Of a stretch of DNA of 64,000 bases, positions 10,767-22,019 are shown in pieces. Under the pieces are notes generated by a model that made no database searches, was not told where the DNA came from, and saw nothing but the letters and a program-made list of their open reading frames with translations. Origin of the DNA: Clusia tigrina (taxonomy: Eukaryota > Arthropoda > Insecta > Diptera > Clusiidae); NCBI GenBank assembly GCA_920105625.2, contig CAKKTE020000278.1, positions 1 through 64,000 on the forward strand, given 5' to 3'. Both the position numbers and the translations under genes were made by a program. Every line of letters starts with the position of its first letter. Position 1 is the first letter of the stretch.

Positions 10767-11659
10767 GCTGGTTATATCCCACAACTATAAAAGCGAAAAT
10801 TATGTTCCAGCTACTATGGAAACTAAAACGCGATTGGGATGATACACTACCAGAACAGATTCAAAATGAATGGATAAATTTTCGATCAACGCTGAAGTCT
10901 TTTGAGAAAATACGAATTCCTCGATGGCTTGGATATACATCTAAACAATCTACAATTGACCTTCACGGCTTTAGTGATGCATCACTAACTGCCTACGCTG
11001 CTGTTGTCTACGCTCGAATTGTAGCTGAATCTGGTGAGATAATTATTAATTTATTACAGGCAAAAACAAAGGTAGCCCCTTTAAAAAATGAAACAATTCC
11101 GAGACTGGAATTAAGTGCAGCTACGCTTTTAGCAAAATTGATCGCTAAAATTAAATCAAACAACGATGTCAACATTGGGCGCATCGTATACTGGACGGAT
11201 AGTACCATCGTTCTTGCGTGGCTCAAAAATTACAACAGACGGTTAGAAGTCTACGTGACAAACAGAGTTGCACAAATTCATAAACTTTGCGACGTCACCG
11301 ATTGGAGATATGTTCCATCAGCTGATAACCCTGCAGATTGCGCTTCTCGCGGATTATTTCCTGAAGAACTTATCAAGCATTCATTATGGTGGACTGGTCC
11401 ATCATGGCTGAAAACTGATTCAAATGATTGGCCTTCCTCCCCGGCAAATAAATATATTGATAAATCTACTGTAAACGCTGCTACAGAAGAAAAAATTTAC
11501 AACAACAATGTTATTGTCTGTCACTCAACCAATACAGAAACAACAACAGCATTCCCTAAATTCCTGTCGAAATATTCCAGTTTCACTACGTCAATACGTG
11601 TGATGGCATACCTTTTTCGTTATTTCGAAAATTTAAAATGCAAAATAAAGAAGATCTAA
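10767..11659 (+). pseudogene. BEL element 1 RNase H region
   Basis: BEL-type RNase H and connection domain: LHGFSDASLTAYAAVVY (about 10961), ETIPRLELSAA, and YWTDSTIVLAWL (about 11188), containing acidic residues of the expected catalytic set. It ends with NPADCASRG. The frame is open from 10802 to 11659 and then closes on a TAA. Confidence 0.85.
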
Positions 11660-13093
11660 ATAGATACAAGCTTTTTAAAAACATGGGAACTTACAAGAGC
11701 AAGGAATCATCTAATTCGAATAACACAAGCTGTAACATATCGGGAAGAAATACAATGCTTAAAATCAAGTAAACCTCTTCCTAATAATAGCCGAATTCTG
11801 AAGTTATCACCATTTTTAGATGAATTGGATATTGGTAGAGTTGGTGGTCGCATATCTCAGGCCGAGATTCCATTCCACACGAAGCATCCTATACTTTTGA
11901 CCAAACAAAATCCTATTTCCCTTCTTATCTTTTCAGAAGCACATAAAAAGACTTGCCACGGTAGTCTTCTGCTAATGCAGTCCTATGTTTCACGGCATTA
12001 TTGGGTAGTCTCTGCTCGTGACTTAGCAAAAAAGGTGCAACGCAATTGTATCGTGTGCTTCAAATACAAAACTAAGACTTGTCAACAATTAATGGGTAAC
12101 CTGCCAGCTGTCCGCCTTCAGCCAGCCCGCCCCTTCAAGCATAGTGGGCTCGACTAAGCCGGTCCCATCAATATAAAAACATCATCCTTAAGAACGGCAT
12201 CTACTTCTAAGGGATACATTTGCCTTTTCATATGTATGTGCACCAAGCCAATACATTTGGAAGCCGTCACCAGCCTTAATGTAGATGCATTCTTAGCAGC
12301 TTATCGCTGTTTTATTGCTCGTCGAGGAATTTGTACGGACCTATACTCCGATTGTGGTACAAATTTCGTTGGTGCGAATAAAGAGCTGCAAGTCATTTAT
12401 TAGCGCAATAAATTATCCCTTCCCGAGCATCTCGCTGAAACACTGGCCAATCAAGGTACGAAATAGCACTTCATTCCTCCTGCTTCGCCTCATTTTGGTG
12501 GACTCTGGGAAGCAGGAGTAAAATCCACAAAACATCATTTACGTCGAATAGTCAATGATCGTCTCCTCAATTACGAAGAACTAAGTACGCTTCTCGCACA
12601 GATTGAAAGCATTCTAAACTCCAGACCTCTATGTCCCCTGTCAACTGATCCCCAAGATCACAACGCGCTTACACCTGCGCACTTTTTAATCGGTGAACCT
12701 ACAGTTTGCATTCCGGATGAAGATTTATTGGATGCAAACGTTGATCGACTCTGTCGTTGGAAACAGATTGTACTTCTTAAGCAAAACTTCTGGGAAAGAT
12801 GGAAAAGAGAGTACATGTGTCGACTACAATCACGCCCCAAATGGAATAAAATAATCGATAACATTAGAGTTGGCGACATCGTACTCTTACTCAATGAAAA
12901 AAGTGTTCCTGGTCAGTGGCCTCTCGCAAAAGTTGAAGAATTACATCCTGGTAATGATGGCTTGGTTCGAGTTGTTACTCTCTACTGCAACAAGAAATAT
13001 ATTAAACGTCCAATTGCTAAACTGTGTCGATTACCAACAAATGACATCACGTCAACAGAAGATACGGAATCATCAAGCAACAGTCCTAATTAA
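11660..13093 (+). pseudogene. BEL element 1 integrase
   Basis: Integrase in several frames. The HHCC zinc-binding region is at 11940-12060 (SEAHKKTCHG ... CIVCFKYK). The first catalytic Asp region is HSGLD followed immediately by a TAA (12155-12157). The second is DLYSDCGTNFVGA near 12340, and the Glu region PHFGGLWEAG is near 12490. The C-terminal segment (12728-13093) is open, with FWERWKREY, VGDIVLL and GNDGLVRVV as in BEL integrases. Stops and frame changes make it inactive. Confidence 0.82.
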
Positions 13094-13108
13094 GAACAGA
13101 GGTTCTTG

Positions 13109-13118
13109 GCGGGGAAAA
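13109..13118 (+). promoter_or_regulatory. Polypurine tract of BEL element 1
   Basis: GCGGGGAAAA immediately before the 3' LTR, in the expected position for plus-strand priming. Confidence 0.7.
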
Positions 13119-13697
13119 TGTTTGGGAGTTTTTATACCCAAACAACATTAATCACCATGATCATCCCCACGGTACCATACAAATCCACATCTGGTATCCC
13201 TGGATACCAATATCAACATTACATATGCATAAGTCAGCTCATATTTACATACATATTAACTAAGGCAAATCAGTCAAAGTTTTACGGTTATCGTTTTGTC
13301 ATAATTTGTGCATGCATTCCCTTTACACCGCTAACAATACCCCTCAAGTTGGACCTACACATTAAGCAACAGTTAGAGTTTTTGTCTCTGTTGTTTTGCG
13401 CTTGTGTTTTGTTGTTGTGTTATTGGAAGTAAATGCAATTTCTGCTGTAGAGTTTTTTTAACATTAACTTCGAGAAGAAGTTGAAGAAGATTTTAAAGTA
13501 GTATGAAAAATATTGTTGACTAATGAAGAGCTCCTCAAGAAACAAAAAAATTAAATAACTAATAGTGGATTCCTTGTAAATTTACTAAGAAAATAATAAA
13601 TGAACTGAAAAAAAAGATGAAATTAATAAAAAAAATGAATTTTTATTAAAAGAAAAGAACCCCTCGTTTAAGCTTCTTAAACAGAAGCTCTCATACA
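13119..13697 (+). repeat. BEL element 1, 3' LTR
   Basis: 579 bp, TG...CA ends, followed by ATTAC at 13698-13702, which completes the 5-bp target duplication. Confidence 0.95.
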
Positions 13698-13702
13698 ATT
13701 AC

Positions 13703-16019
13703 AAAAGAAAATATTCTCCAAAGCGCTTCATTGCAGTTCACGTATCGACCCATTTGATATTTGCTGATCTCATCTCGTTCAAGGCCAATAACCGCCATGT
13801 CGCTTCCTTTGGTGGCGTACTTGCACACGTATTTGATCGATTTCACAGATCTGCAATACTCAACATTGATATGAGTTTTGAATGTCTTAGACAATATTGG
13901 CGAATATGGTACGATCCATGTGTTGTCAACTTCGATATTCACTCCTCTAAATTGAATGCTGAATGTTCTGCCATTGTTTTCTGATGAGCGACGCCGATAG
14001 AGTGGATATCCATCATTTCCAGTGTGCGTTTCCGAAAGAAAAGAACTTGGATAGTGTTTCGTGCGTTTATTGTCAGACCTACAAACCGAAGTGGGATTGT
14101 AGTGCCCGCAAGGTCCATGAACCATATTGGTTTTCACCACTTCGTATAATTCTGGATCTATCTCTGGATCAGGAATTTCCGCAGAAATGATGTCATCAAT
14201 TTGATCTAGTGTAATCTTGTCCACCATCCAAAGAAGAATGTGTGCGTGCGGCAAACCTCTTTTTTGCCACTCAACAGAGTACATCCAGCATCTAACCGCA
14301 CCATATATACGTTGCTTCACGATAAAGTCCATCAAATATCGTAGCTGTTGTTTGAAAACTCGTGCTGTGACATCGTGACGATCGCTTGCTGATTGACCGC
14401 GATTCACTAATTCCGTTATCTGTGGGCATTGTGGATTGCAAGTGAATGTAACAAACAAATCCGGCCGTCCATAATTCCGCACGTATGTCATCGCATCCTG
14501 CGAGTACTCCTGCATGTGCCTTGGGCTGCCAATGTATGTTGATGGCAAAATCGTGAGTCGGCCAAGGTTTGTCACATCTTCATCGCTATTGACGGCATCT
14601 CGCAAGTGAATGTACTCTTCAGATCGAAGCTTGGTCTGATTGAAACGAATAAAATTGAGTCATTCTGTCTCCATCGTCACGTACACGATTACATCAACTG
14701 CATACTGTTGAAATAATCGGCGATATCTCAAGAGATGGTTGTCAATTCCTTCGCGAATCATCAATCGATACGCGTAAAAGTTCATTGCACTGACCTTCTT
14801 ATTTGTATCGACACCTAAAAGTTAACAAAAAATGAAGTTACAATCAAGAGTGTTTGTTTTTCTTTTACTAACCATTGGCAGGATTGATCAGGTTGTATCT
14901 CAATTGATATCCATCTTCACCACGGCAGAACATAAGCGGATATTGTAGTGAGTCATACGATCGATGAGTTTCACTGATTCGCTCTAATGCATCTCCAGCT
15001 CGACGTTTAATAACAATATCACGGGATTCTAAATTATCGCCAACAACAACAATTGATATTTCATCGGCCGTCGGTGCATTATATTGACGTTCATGCGTGC
15101 CTGCTGGTCGTTTGTCCCCTTTTATGACGATTCTGTGATCATCAGATGGCATCCTTTCTAACGAAGTTTTGAATAATCGAATTAGTTCGTTGTGTTCATT
15201 CAATAATTCTTGCAATTGCTGCACAATTTCTCTCTTCGTCGCATTGAGAATTGCACAACGTCGATTCACTTCTTCATTTGAATCTCCAAGGAAATATATT
15301 TGGAGATATTTGTGATCTTGATCAGGATGCGGCAACAGCGATCCGACAAATATGTTAATTTCTGTATTTTATTGGCGAGATAATAAGTGTTAGATTGTTG
15401 GTGAACTAACCTTGAATGTGGGATTGTAATTATGTTCATTCACAATTTCCCCACCAAACGACGTAATTTCAAAACAATCGTTATATATCTTGGAATTTTG
15501 TAAAATATGATTAGAATTTGGTGATTCACCGTAAATCAACGATCGCAATGGCTCTGGTGGAGGAAGTAGCTCTGGTAATTTCACTTTTCCGCTTGCGCAA
15601 CACAATCCGGCCGGTTCTTTTGGAAATTTCAGTGCATCGCAATGCGGGCAAACGACAGATATAGAACCAAATCGAACTGATGCGTGCGCACCGTATTGTA
15701 ATGTCCGGCTCATATCGAAAGGCTGCACGTTCGATATTCAAATTAGGCAATCGTTGTTGTTGCTGGCGTTGTCGGAGAGCAGCCAAATGTTGTTCTCTTG
15801 CTTCATGAATTTCCTGACCACGAACTTGTCTTCTTTTCAATCGTTGTTGCTCATCGTAAGCTTCGTGAGCCTTCGTCGCGCACGATGTTCAATCATTCCG
15901 ATTCGAGCAGATTCCCTTGCATTAGCATTTTCCTCTTCAGTACGACGTACTGTATAATTACGTTGGTCAGTTGTACGTCGGGAACGCCGACCGATATTAG
16001 CGCGACCTCTTTGTGGCAT
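13703..16019 (-). pseudogene. Helitron Rep half (HUH nuclease), copy B
   Basis: Same gene as in copies A and C. The likely ATG is at 16019. The Rep domain is open from 14605 to the BEL junction, with PHAH (about 14245) and YVCKY (about 13820). The region missing from copy A is present here (14675-14785). A deletion of about 41 bp near 15342 removes the intron 1 acceptor and the start of the next exon. Frame breaks occur around 15725-15840. With the BEL insertion removed, Rep would continue into the helicase at 7298. Confidence 0.87.
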
Positions 16020-16898
16020 CGTAACAAATTTCAATCTGTAATTGATCACTTTGTATGAAACACATATAAAGTTTTCACGGAATAATTTTCAATAATTTAC
16101 CAATTTGAATAGCCGAAATAAAGAAAGCAAACGACCGAAATTGAACGATTCAAATAATTTACAAATCAGCTGAAGAAATAACACGAATAAATTCCAATGG
16201 AAATGAGGTTGGGTATTCACCAACAAACGAAAATGATGAACTCACTTTTTTTGTATGAAATGTCAATAATTTCACTCAAAAACTGATGATCCACAGACTT
16301 AAAATCAAATATTTCGTTAATGTAAACATTTTAACAATTGAATGTAATGAATTTAACTCGAGAAATCAATTAAAATTTGGAAAAATGTCAGAAAGTCAAT
16401 TGACCGTGACCGCACTGTTCGAATAAACAAATCAGAATTAACACACAATATACGCAGCTGTCAAAATAAATAAGCGTCTACAGCTCCATCTGTTGAGTTA
16501 TTGGAGTATCAGTCAGTGCTTACAACACCAATATGAAACTAAATGTGCGCGTGCAACACCACGCACATACAAAAAAAATGAGAACAAAAAGTGAGATTAG
16601 GTTTTTCTAATTTTCGAATTTTCCGCATTTTCCGACTTTTCCGAATGTTTTGAGATCGATAGATTTGCAAGAAACAATTGGAAAAAAAATTTGAAAGAAA
16701 AAAAAATTTGTATGGAAAAAACTCCTTTTTGGAATTTTTAAATTTTCCGACTTTTCTTCAGGAAAAGTATAAGGTTTTTTTTTCTAAACCTTCCCAGATC
16801 CACAACGAACAACCTCTGAAAATTCCATCAAGATTGGTCCAGCCGTTCTCGAGGCTTAGCGTCACTAACAAACAATCATTCATTTTTATATATATAGA
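16020..16898 (-). other. Helitron copy B 5' leader
   Basis: Non-coding leader equivalent to 4124-5015, ending in the Helitron TC terminus at 16898. The outer flank is (TA)n-like. Confidence 0.7.
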
Positions 16899-16906
16899 TA
16901 TATATA

Positions 16907-16994
16907 TATTTCATCATCGTCGCTGTCATTATATTAGCGATAAACCAGACAAAATTTACATTGAGAAGCCTCGGAATACCCTTGGACACCTTTA
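16907..16994. repeat. 88-bp dispersed repeat, copy 1
   Basis: Shares nearly all bases with 21634-21716 (TCATCATCG ... GGACACCTTTAAAA). Both copies follow a TA-rich run and diverge abruptly after TTTAAAA, here into gypsy RT sequence. Identity unknown. Confidence 0.75.
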
Positions 16995-16995
16995 A

Positions 16996-17610
16996 AATGG
17001 GTATTGGCATATGCCCATTGGATGAAGGGAGTAAACAATTCACGTCGTTCACAGTACCAGGAAGAGGACTCTATCAATGGAAAGTTATGCCCTTCAGACT
17101 ACACTCGGCACCAGCAACCTTCCAGCGAGCGCTAGATCAGGTAATCGGCCCTGACATGGAGCCCCACGCCTTCGCTTACTTGGATGACATAATCGTCACG
17201 GGGAAAACGCTGGAGGAGCACGAGAAGAACCTTGCTGAAGTTTTTAGGAGATTACGGGAAGCAAACTTGAGACTCAATCGAGAAAAGTGTGCTTCCTTCC
17301 GCAAGGAAATCAAATATCTCGGCCACATGGTCAGTGAAAGAGGCATACTCACGGACACTGATAAAATGGCAGCCATCCGGGAATTAAAACCCCCACAGAA
17401 TATACGATAGCTGCGACGGTGCCTAGTCATCGCATCTTGGTACCGACGCTTTGTACCTGATTTTGCTAAAACCACACACCCCTGACAGCACTACTACAAA
17501 AGGGTAAGCACTTTAAGTAGACAGAAGCCCAACAAACAGCATTCAAGCAGTTAAAGCAACAGCTAACAGAGGCCACAATTCTCACGTGTCCCGATTTCAC
17601 GCAAAGATTC
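16996..17610 (+). pseudogene. Gypsy element 1 reverse transcriptase fragment
   Basis: Begins with a GYWHMP segment in one frame and shifts within ten codons to the frame of PLDEGSKQFTSF. The catalytic YLDDIIV is at about 17178-17198, and NREKCASF and YLGHMVS follow. A TAG at 17408 ends the open part, and the connection region (SWYRRFVPDFAKT) continues with more stops to about 17610. Ty3/Gypsy RT without its N-terminal third. Confidence 0.85.
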
Positions 17611-17613
17611 GTA

Positions 17614-18105
17614 TTGCAGACGGACTCTAGTGACTATGGTTTGCGTGCTGTACTTACCCAAGAAATAGACGGAGCGGAGCGGGTAATAGCATACGCCAGC
17701 CGGCACTTAAACGGAGCAGAGCAGAATTATTCACCAATAGAAAAGGAGTCTTTAGCCATAGTGTGGGGCATAAGAAAGATGCGGCCATATCTCGAGGGCT
17801 ACAGGTTCACCGTGATTACAGACCATGTGTCGCTCAAATGGTTAAATTCTATTGAGAGTCCTTCTGGACGCATAGCCAGGCGGGCACTAGAGCTGCAACA
17901 GCACTCGTTTGAGGTACAATACAGGCGAGGTAAGCTTAACGTGTTAGCCGACGCACTCTCAAGGCAACTCGTAGAACATGCGCGTGGTATCAGAGTACAG
18001 ACGGAACCGGAATCGAACTGCAGCTGGTGGAAAAAGCGAACAGCAGAAGTTCTAGCCGAACCCATAAAGCATTCCGATTACACCATGGAGAGTGGACAGC
18101 TTTAA
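17614..18105 (+). pseudogene. Gypsy element 1 RNase H
   Basis: RNase H domain with TDSSDYGLRAVL (first acidic residue), RHLNGAEQNYSPIEKESLAIVW, YRFTVITDHVSLKW and NVLADALSR, the usual order in Ty3/Gypsy. A stop at 18103 precedes the integrase in another frame, overlapping at 18092. Confidence 0.85.
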
Positions 18106-19190
18106 CCGGCATATTGCGAATCGAACGGGCGATGAAGATTGCACCCCGAGGAAGCTGTGCGTCCCACGACCACTGAGGGAGCGCGTCCTAAAGGAAAACC
18201 ACGACGCGCCAACAGCAGGGCATCTGGGCATTAGAAAAACTATTGCTCGAGTTGCCAACCGATATTATTGGCCAGGGTTTTTCCGAGACGTTAGCCGATA
18301 CGTAAGGCAGTGTAAACTGTGTCAAGAATACAAGAGCAGCCAATAGCAGCTTGCAGTTAAAATGTTGACTCAGATACCTGAAGAGCCATGGGCCATTCTC
18401 TGTGCGGACTTTGTGGGACCACTACCTCGCTCCACGCATGGAACTACCATGTTAGTTGTGTTCCACGATAAGTTTACAAAATGGACCGAAATGGTAGCAC
18501 TCCGGAAAGCCACCACTGAAACCCTACAACGAGCTTTCCGAGAACGCATTATGGCCCGTTTTGGGATCCCAAAAGTTCTAGTTACAGATAGTGGATCCCA
18601 GTTCACCAGTAAAGCATTTCACAAGTTCACACAATACTACGGCATGCGTCATCAATTCACTGCACCTTATACGCCTCAAGAGAACGCGGTTTAGCGTACT
18701 AATCGTACACTGAAAACAATGATAGCGCAGTTCGCCAACAAACAACAGCGAACTTGGGACAATCTGCTGCCAGAGTTCACACTAGCGATAAATTCCAGCA
18801 TCCCGAAACTACGGGATATAGCCCTGCTTACCTGGTACAAGGACGAGAGCCAAGACTACCGAAAGCATTGTTTGACGAAACCACCGTGGGCACCGGACAA
18901 GCAAACAAAACTCCTAATGAAAGAACGACCCAGCTAAAAGAAACCTACACGCTCGTTAAACGTAATCTGGAGCGAGCAGCACAGGATCAGCGAAGACACT
19001 ACAACCTGAGGCGTAGAGCATGGAAACCGACTATCGGACAAATGGTACTGGTAAAACAGCATCATCTATCCAAGGCCACAGACCACTTCTCAGCTAAGCT
19101 AGCCACGCGATACGAAGGCCCATATAAAGTAGAAAGCTTTGTTTCTCCGGTCATCGTGACATTTGCGTAGCGAGGAGACAAACGAAGAAG
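18092..19190 (+). pseudogene. Gypsy element 1 integrase
   Basis: HHCC zinc region (HDAPTAGHLGIRKT ... CKLCQEYK) at 18200-18335, then a stop at 18344. The core begins at 18362 with CADFVGPL (first Asp) and VTDSGSQFTS (second Asp). In the third motif (PQENAV_RTNRT) the position of the catalytic Glu is a TAG (18692-18694). The C-terminal part (18754-19170) is open in another frame, with the basic YNLRRRAWKP and LATRYEGPYKV typical of gypsy integrases, and ends in a stop. Confidence 0.85.
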
Positions 19191-19374
19191 AACGGCACAC
19201 GTAAGCGAGTTCAAACTACACTGCGCGCCTGGTACACACGACGGCTCTGATACTCCTGCACGACGAGTGGGAATGGCAAATTTAAAGCAAGGAGATACAG
19301 CCGCGTCCGGTTTGACTTACCACCATATCGAGTTGTGCGCGTGCGAGATAAAACCACCGTCTATTTTCGGCCGC

Positions 19375-19389
19375 AAAGTGGGGAGGGCG
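19375..19389 (+). promoter_or_regulatory. Polypurine tract of gypsy element 1
   Basis: AAAGTGGGGAGGG followed by CG, directly before a TGTAAGAAC that would be the 3' LTR start. Confidence 0.6.
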
Positions 19390-19865
19390 TGTAAGAACTA
19401 AAAACTTCTGTGGGAAATTTTGGCCCACACTATAGGTGGCAGAGTCGCTACGAAACTATATACACACAAACATCATGAATAACAGACCCGAATAATTGCA
19501 TCGAGGAAACGCCCACAATGCCAGCCGAAGCAACTGCAGTGAAAACTTAACGAAAAAAACTACAAACGTTGTAACCAATTAGCGCGGCCGTGGCAGGAGC
19601 ACAGATCAGCAGCAGCATATTAGACCAGTTGGAATAATAGCAATTACAACAAAAGCGACCACCACAGCCAACGATCTTGCCAACCAGCGCTACGCTTGCG
19701 AAGAGACGAAAAACACAGCGACGAAGAATACAACAAATACATGCAGGACAAGAGAAGGTGAGTGCACGAACTCGAACAACGACCAGCAAGTACAAAGCAG
19801 AAGGAGGAATGCAAATGAAATTCTGGTTGCCAGTTAAATTGAACTGGTGGTGTGGTGGCATTTAA
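19390..19865 (+). repeat. Putative 3' LTR of gypsy element 1
   Basis: Starts TGTAAGAACT right after the purine tract. No second LTR exists in the window for comparison, so its right end is only the point where BEL-like sequence begins. It is A/C-rich with no coding potential that I trust. Confidence 0.5.
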
Positions 19866-20890
19866 GGCGCTGTAGTTGCCATGGTGCTTGCCCCTTTCGC
19901 TGTTAGGCTTGTTGCTCTTGATTCCCAGCGCTTCCAGGGTTTGGAAACGTATCTTCAAAAAGGCCAGGAATTCCTCCAGTGATAGCATTTTAGTTGGGTC
20001 CTGGATGGATTGTTCCCATAAAACGTACGTTGACTTGCTGAGCTGGTGAACTAGGATGAATAGCAGAATTGGGTCCCATGATGAAGTGTCTAGACCCAAA
20101 TTCTAAAGGCTTAAAATGCAGTCTCGCGTTGTTTCATGCAGTAATTTGACGTTCGTAGTTTGCGTTAATAGTCGACACAATTCTGCGTTAACTAAATGAC
20201 TCGAGTTTTCGTACCGTTCATTGATCACTTGCCATGCGGTCAAGTAGTTGTCTGCTGATGTGAGATGATGAATGAGGGCTTCTGCTTCTCCTATAAGGCT
20301 GGATTTCAGGTACCACATTTTTTGGCACTTTGGTATGGGCTGCTTGTCCACCAGTTCCATGAATAAATCTCGGAATTGTCGCCACTGGAGATAATTACCG
20401 TCAAATTTTGGTGACTCCACCTGTGGCAATTGTAATTTTTGAGATGCATTTGTTGGCGTGCTTCTATCCACAGCATTGCAGCTGCTCGATTGTTGGCCCA
20501 TGTCGAAGAGGAGGGCCAATTTGTTGTGAAACTGTTGTTCGCGTTGGAACAAGCCTTCAATGTCGTACGTGATGTCTCCACCTTCACACAGTAGTTTGTG
20601 CAGACCTTGTACTATCTGTCAATGTTGCTCTAGATTGCTTGCCTGACGCATATAGTAACTGCCTGGGTATATTGGCTGGTTGGCAAGCAATTGATCAATC
20701 GTCTTAAAGATGTTGGTGGTGTGTTGTCCTTGCCGTTGAACATGCGACAGAACGGGTTCCGAACGGGACTGTTGCTGCATAGCCCCACATTCATGAGTTA
20801 GTGGTTGTAGCCGTACTAGTCCAGGTGATTGTGCTCTTGGCACTGGTGTTGTTGTCTTCGGGAGTATCTTCTAGCTTGATATCAGTGTTT
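19866..20890 (-). pseudogene. BEL element 4 gag
   Basis: Fragments at 20619-20843, 20103-20552 and 19866-20099. The middle one holds the DUF1759 segment (PKFDGNYLQWRQFRDLF ... QKMWYLKSSL) and the last one the DTSSWDPILLF and LWEQSI segment, both with close counterparts in BEL element 3 (58150-58700). Stops between the segments show it is dead. Sequence beyond 19866 no longer matches BEL. Confidence 0.8.
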
Positions 20891-21024
20891 GAATGGTCAA
20901 TGCTCGGTCGCTTTGTTGACGACCCAGCTCTTCAATTGACATGTTGTCGGAAGTCATGATGAATTATTGATAGGCTGTATTCTGCTGATGTCCTCAGGAA
21001 TGGTAGAAGTGCCGTGTCCTGTTG

Positions 21025-21042
21025 ATCACGTCGGGGTAACCA
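21025..21042 (-). promoter_or_regulatory. Primer-binding site, tRNA-Trp type, BEL element 4
   Basis: TGGTTACCCCGACGTGAT on the minus strand, five bases after the LTR end. It differs at one base from the tRNA-Trp-complementary site at 63005-63022. Confidence 0.65.
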
Positions 21043-21046
21043 AAAA

Positions 21047-21450
21047 TGTTTAAGGATATTTTTCCTTAATTGGTTGCCAGTTCGGTGGTTGTACCAAAAT
21101 GGCTCCTGAATTGTTATATGGTGCTTGTACCAGTATAACGTAGTTTAATCACAATTTGATTAGTTACGTTGCTATTTCGGTGCATGTACCAAAATAGCTG
21201 TTGAGATTGTTATATGCCCATGAACCAGTATAACTTAGAAAGAACGAAAATTCGTGTGGTTGATGGAGTCAATTATTAAAACTGACTGATTTATTTCATA
21301 AAGGAGTGAACTTATATAATAATTGATACACATATAATTACAATCACAATTAAGTAATTTAACTAATGCTTACGTTCAAAATAAAACGGAAATATCATTT
21401 TACTTAAAATTAAAGAAATAAAAAATAAATTTTCACACACATAAAAATGC
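21047..21450 (-). repeat. LTR of BEL element 4 (outer end uncertain)
   Basis: Non-coding sequence upstream of the primer site. It contains two related blocks, at about 21085-21145 and 21165-21235 (TTGTACCAAAAT ... CCAGTATAAC), like the internal duplication in the LTR of BEL element 3. Confidence 0.5.
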
Positions 21451-21552
21451 TAGCTTGCAAAATTGTGCATTACGTATGTGCAAATATAGCTAACTACAAT
21501 TCGTATTCGTTCGTGGAGCAGTGGGATCGCTACGCTCGGCATATGCTTAACC

Positions 21553-21555
<3 letters not shown>

Positions 21556-21620
<65 letters not shown>
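21556..21620. repeat. (TA)n microsatellite
   Basis: About 65 bp of uninterrupted TA repeats followed by ACGAGTATATA. Confidence 0.98.
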
Positions 21621-21622
<2 letters not shown>

Positions 21623-21633
21623 GAGTATATATC

Positions 21634-21716
21634 ATCATCGGCGCTGTCATCATATTAGCGATAAACCAGACGAAATTTACATTGAGAAGCCTCGGAATAC
21701 CCTTGGACACCTTTAA
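21634..21716. repeat. 88-bp dispersed repeat, copy 2
   Basis: Direct repeat of 16907-16994. After TTTAAAA it continues into sequence unrelated to copy 1. Confidence 0.75.
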
Positions 21717-22019
21717 AAGGCGGGAAGATGTTCATGAAGAACATGAGCTTCAATCCATACAGTCAACCCTGTCACATTCCTAAGTATCTGGTGGGAAAAT
21801 ATACGAGTAAATAAGTTTTATTTAACAAATTTACTCTAATTTCTCACTTCTTATGACAACAGTGCTGGGAATTTTATTCCATAATGTCTTACGCAATAAA
21901 TTCTGCAGTACCTTGCCAATTATTTTTAATTTGTATATTGAATTGCATTTACTTCGTCCGCTAGCTACCGGGAAAACAAAACCATTCGCACGGTTTTGTG
22001 CTGACACAGCACTCGGGCC
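21717..22019. other. Unassigned non-coding sequence
   Basis: No open frame or known repeat recognised. It has some LTR-like character (T-rich stretch, AATAAA-like words) but no partner in the window. Confidence 0.4.

Larger units (their letters stand above)
7304..13697 (+). mobile_element. BEL/Pao element 1, full length, nested in Helitron copy B
   Basis: A 6.4-kb LTR retrotransposon with LTRs at 7304-7890 and 13119-13697, ATTAC target duplications outside both, a primer-binding site at 7897-7914, a polypurine tract at 13109-13118, and coding order gag-protease-RT-RNase H-integrase. This domain order with DUF1759-type gag and the BEL-type RT marks the BEL/Pao superfamily. The reading frame is broken several times, so it is not autonomous. 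The two LTRs differ by only about eight substitutions or small indels by eye, suggesting a fairly recent insertion. Confidence 0.95.
5016..16898 (-). mobile_element. Helitron copy B with a nested full-length BEL element
   Basis: Head-to-tail neighbour of copy A. Its 5' TC end is at 16898 and its 3' end is at 5016, reading GGGGTCAGTTAG on the minus strand after a GC-rich stretch, close to the CTRR ends of Helitrons. Without the BEL insertion (7304-13697 plus one ATTAC) it would be about 5.5 kb. Compared with copies A and C it has lost about 41 bp near 15342, covering the end of intron 1 and the start of the next exon, and has one extra base at about 6048 in the helicase. It is therefore defective, though less damaged than copy A. 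Confidence 0.9.
16996..19865 (+). mobile_element. Ty3/Gypsy element 1, 5'-truncated
   Basis: The element starts inside the RT domain and continues through RNase H and integrase to a purine tract and the start of a 3' LTR at 19390. The gag, protease, 5' LTR and primer site are missing. The right boundary, where BEL gag sequence in the other strand begins, is approximate (19840-19870). Confidence 0.85.
19866..21450 (-). mobile_element. BEL/Pao element 4, 5' fragment (LTR, primer site, gag)
   Basis: Read on the minus strand: an LTR ending CCTTAAACA at 21047, a primer site at 21025-21042, a leader, and a broken gag ending at about 19866. No pol remains. Its gag is related to, but clearly different from, that of BEL element 3. 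The left edge of the LTR (21.4-21.55 kb) could not be fixed because no second LTR is present. Confidence 0.78.

Noticed and set aside
21447..21716. Open frames with long Ile-Tyr runs around the TA tracts (also at 22227, 27143 and 48055)
   Set aside because: They are translations of (TA)n microsatellites.
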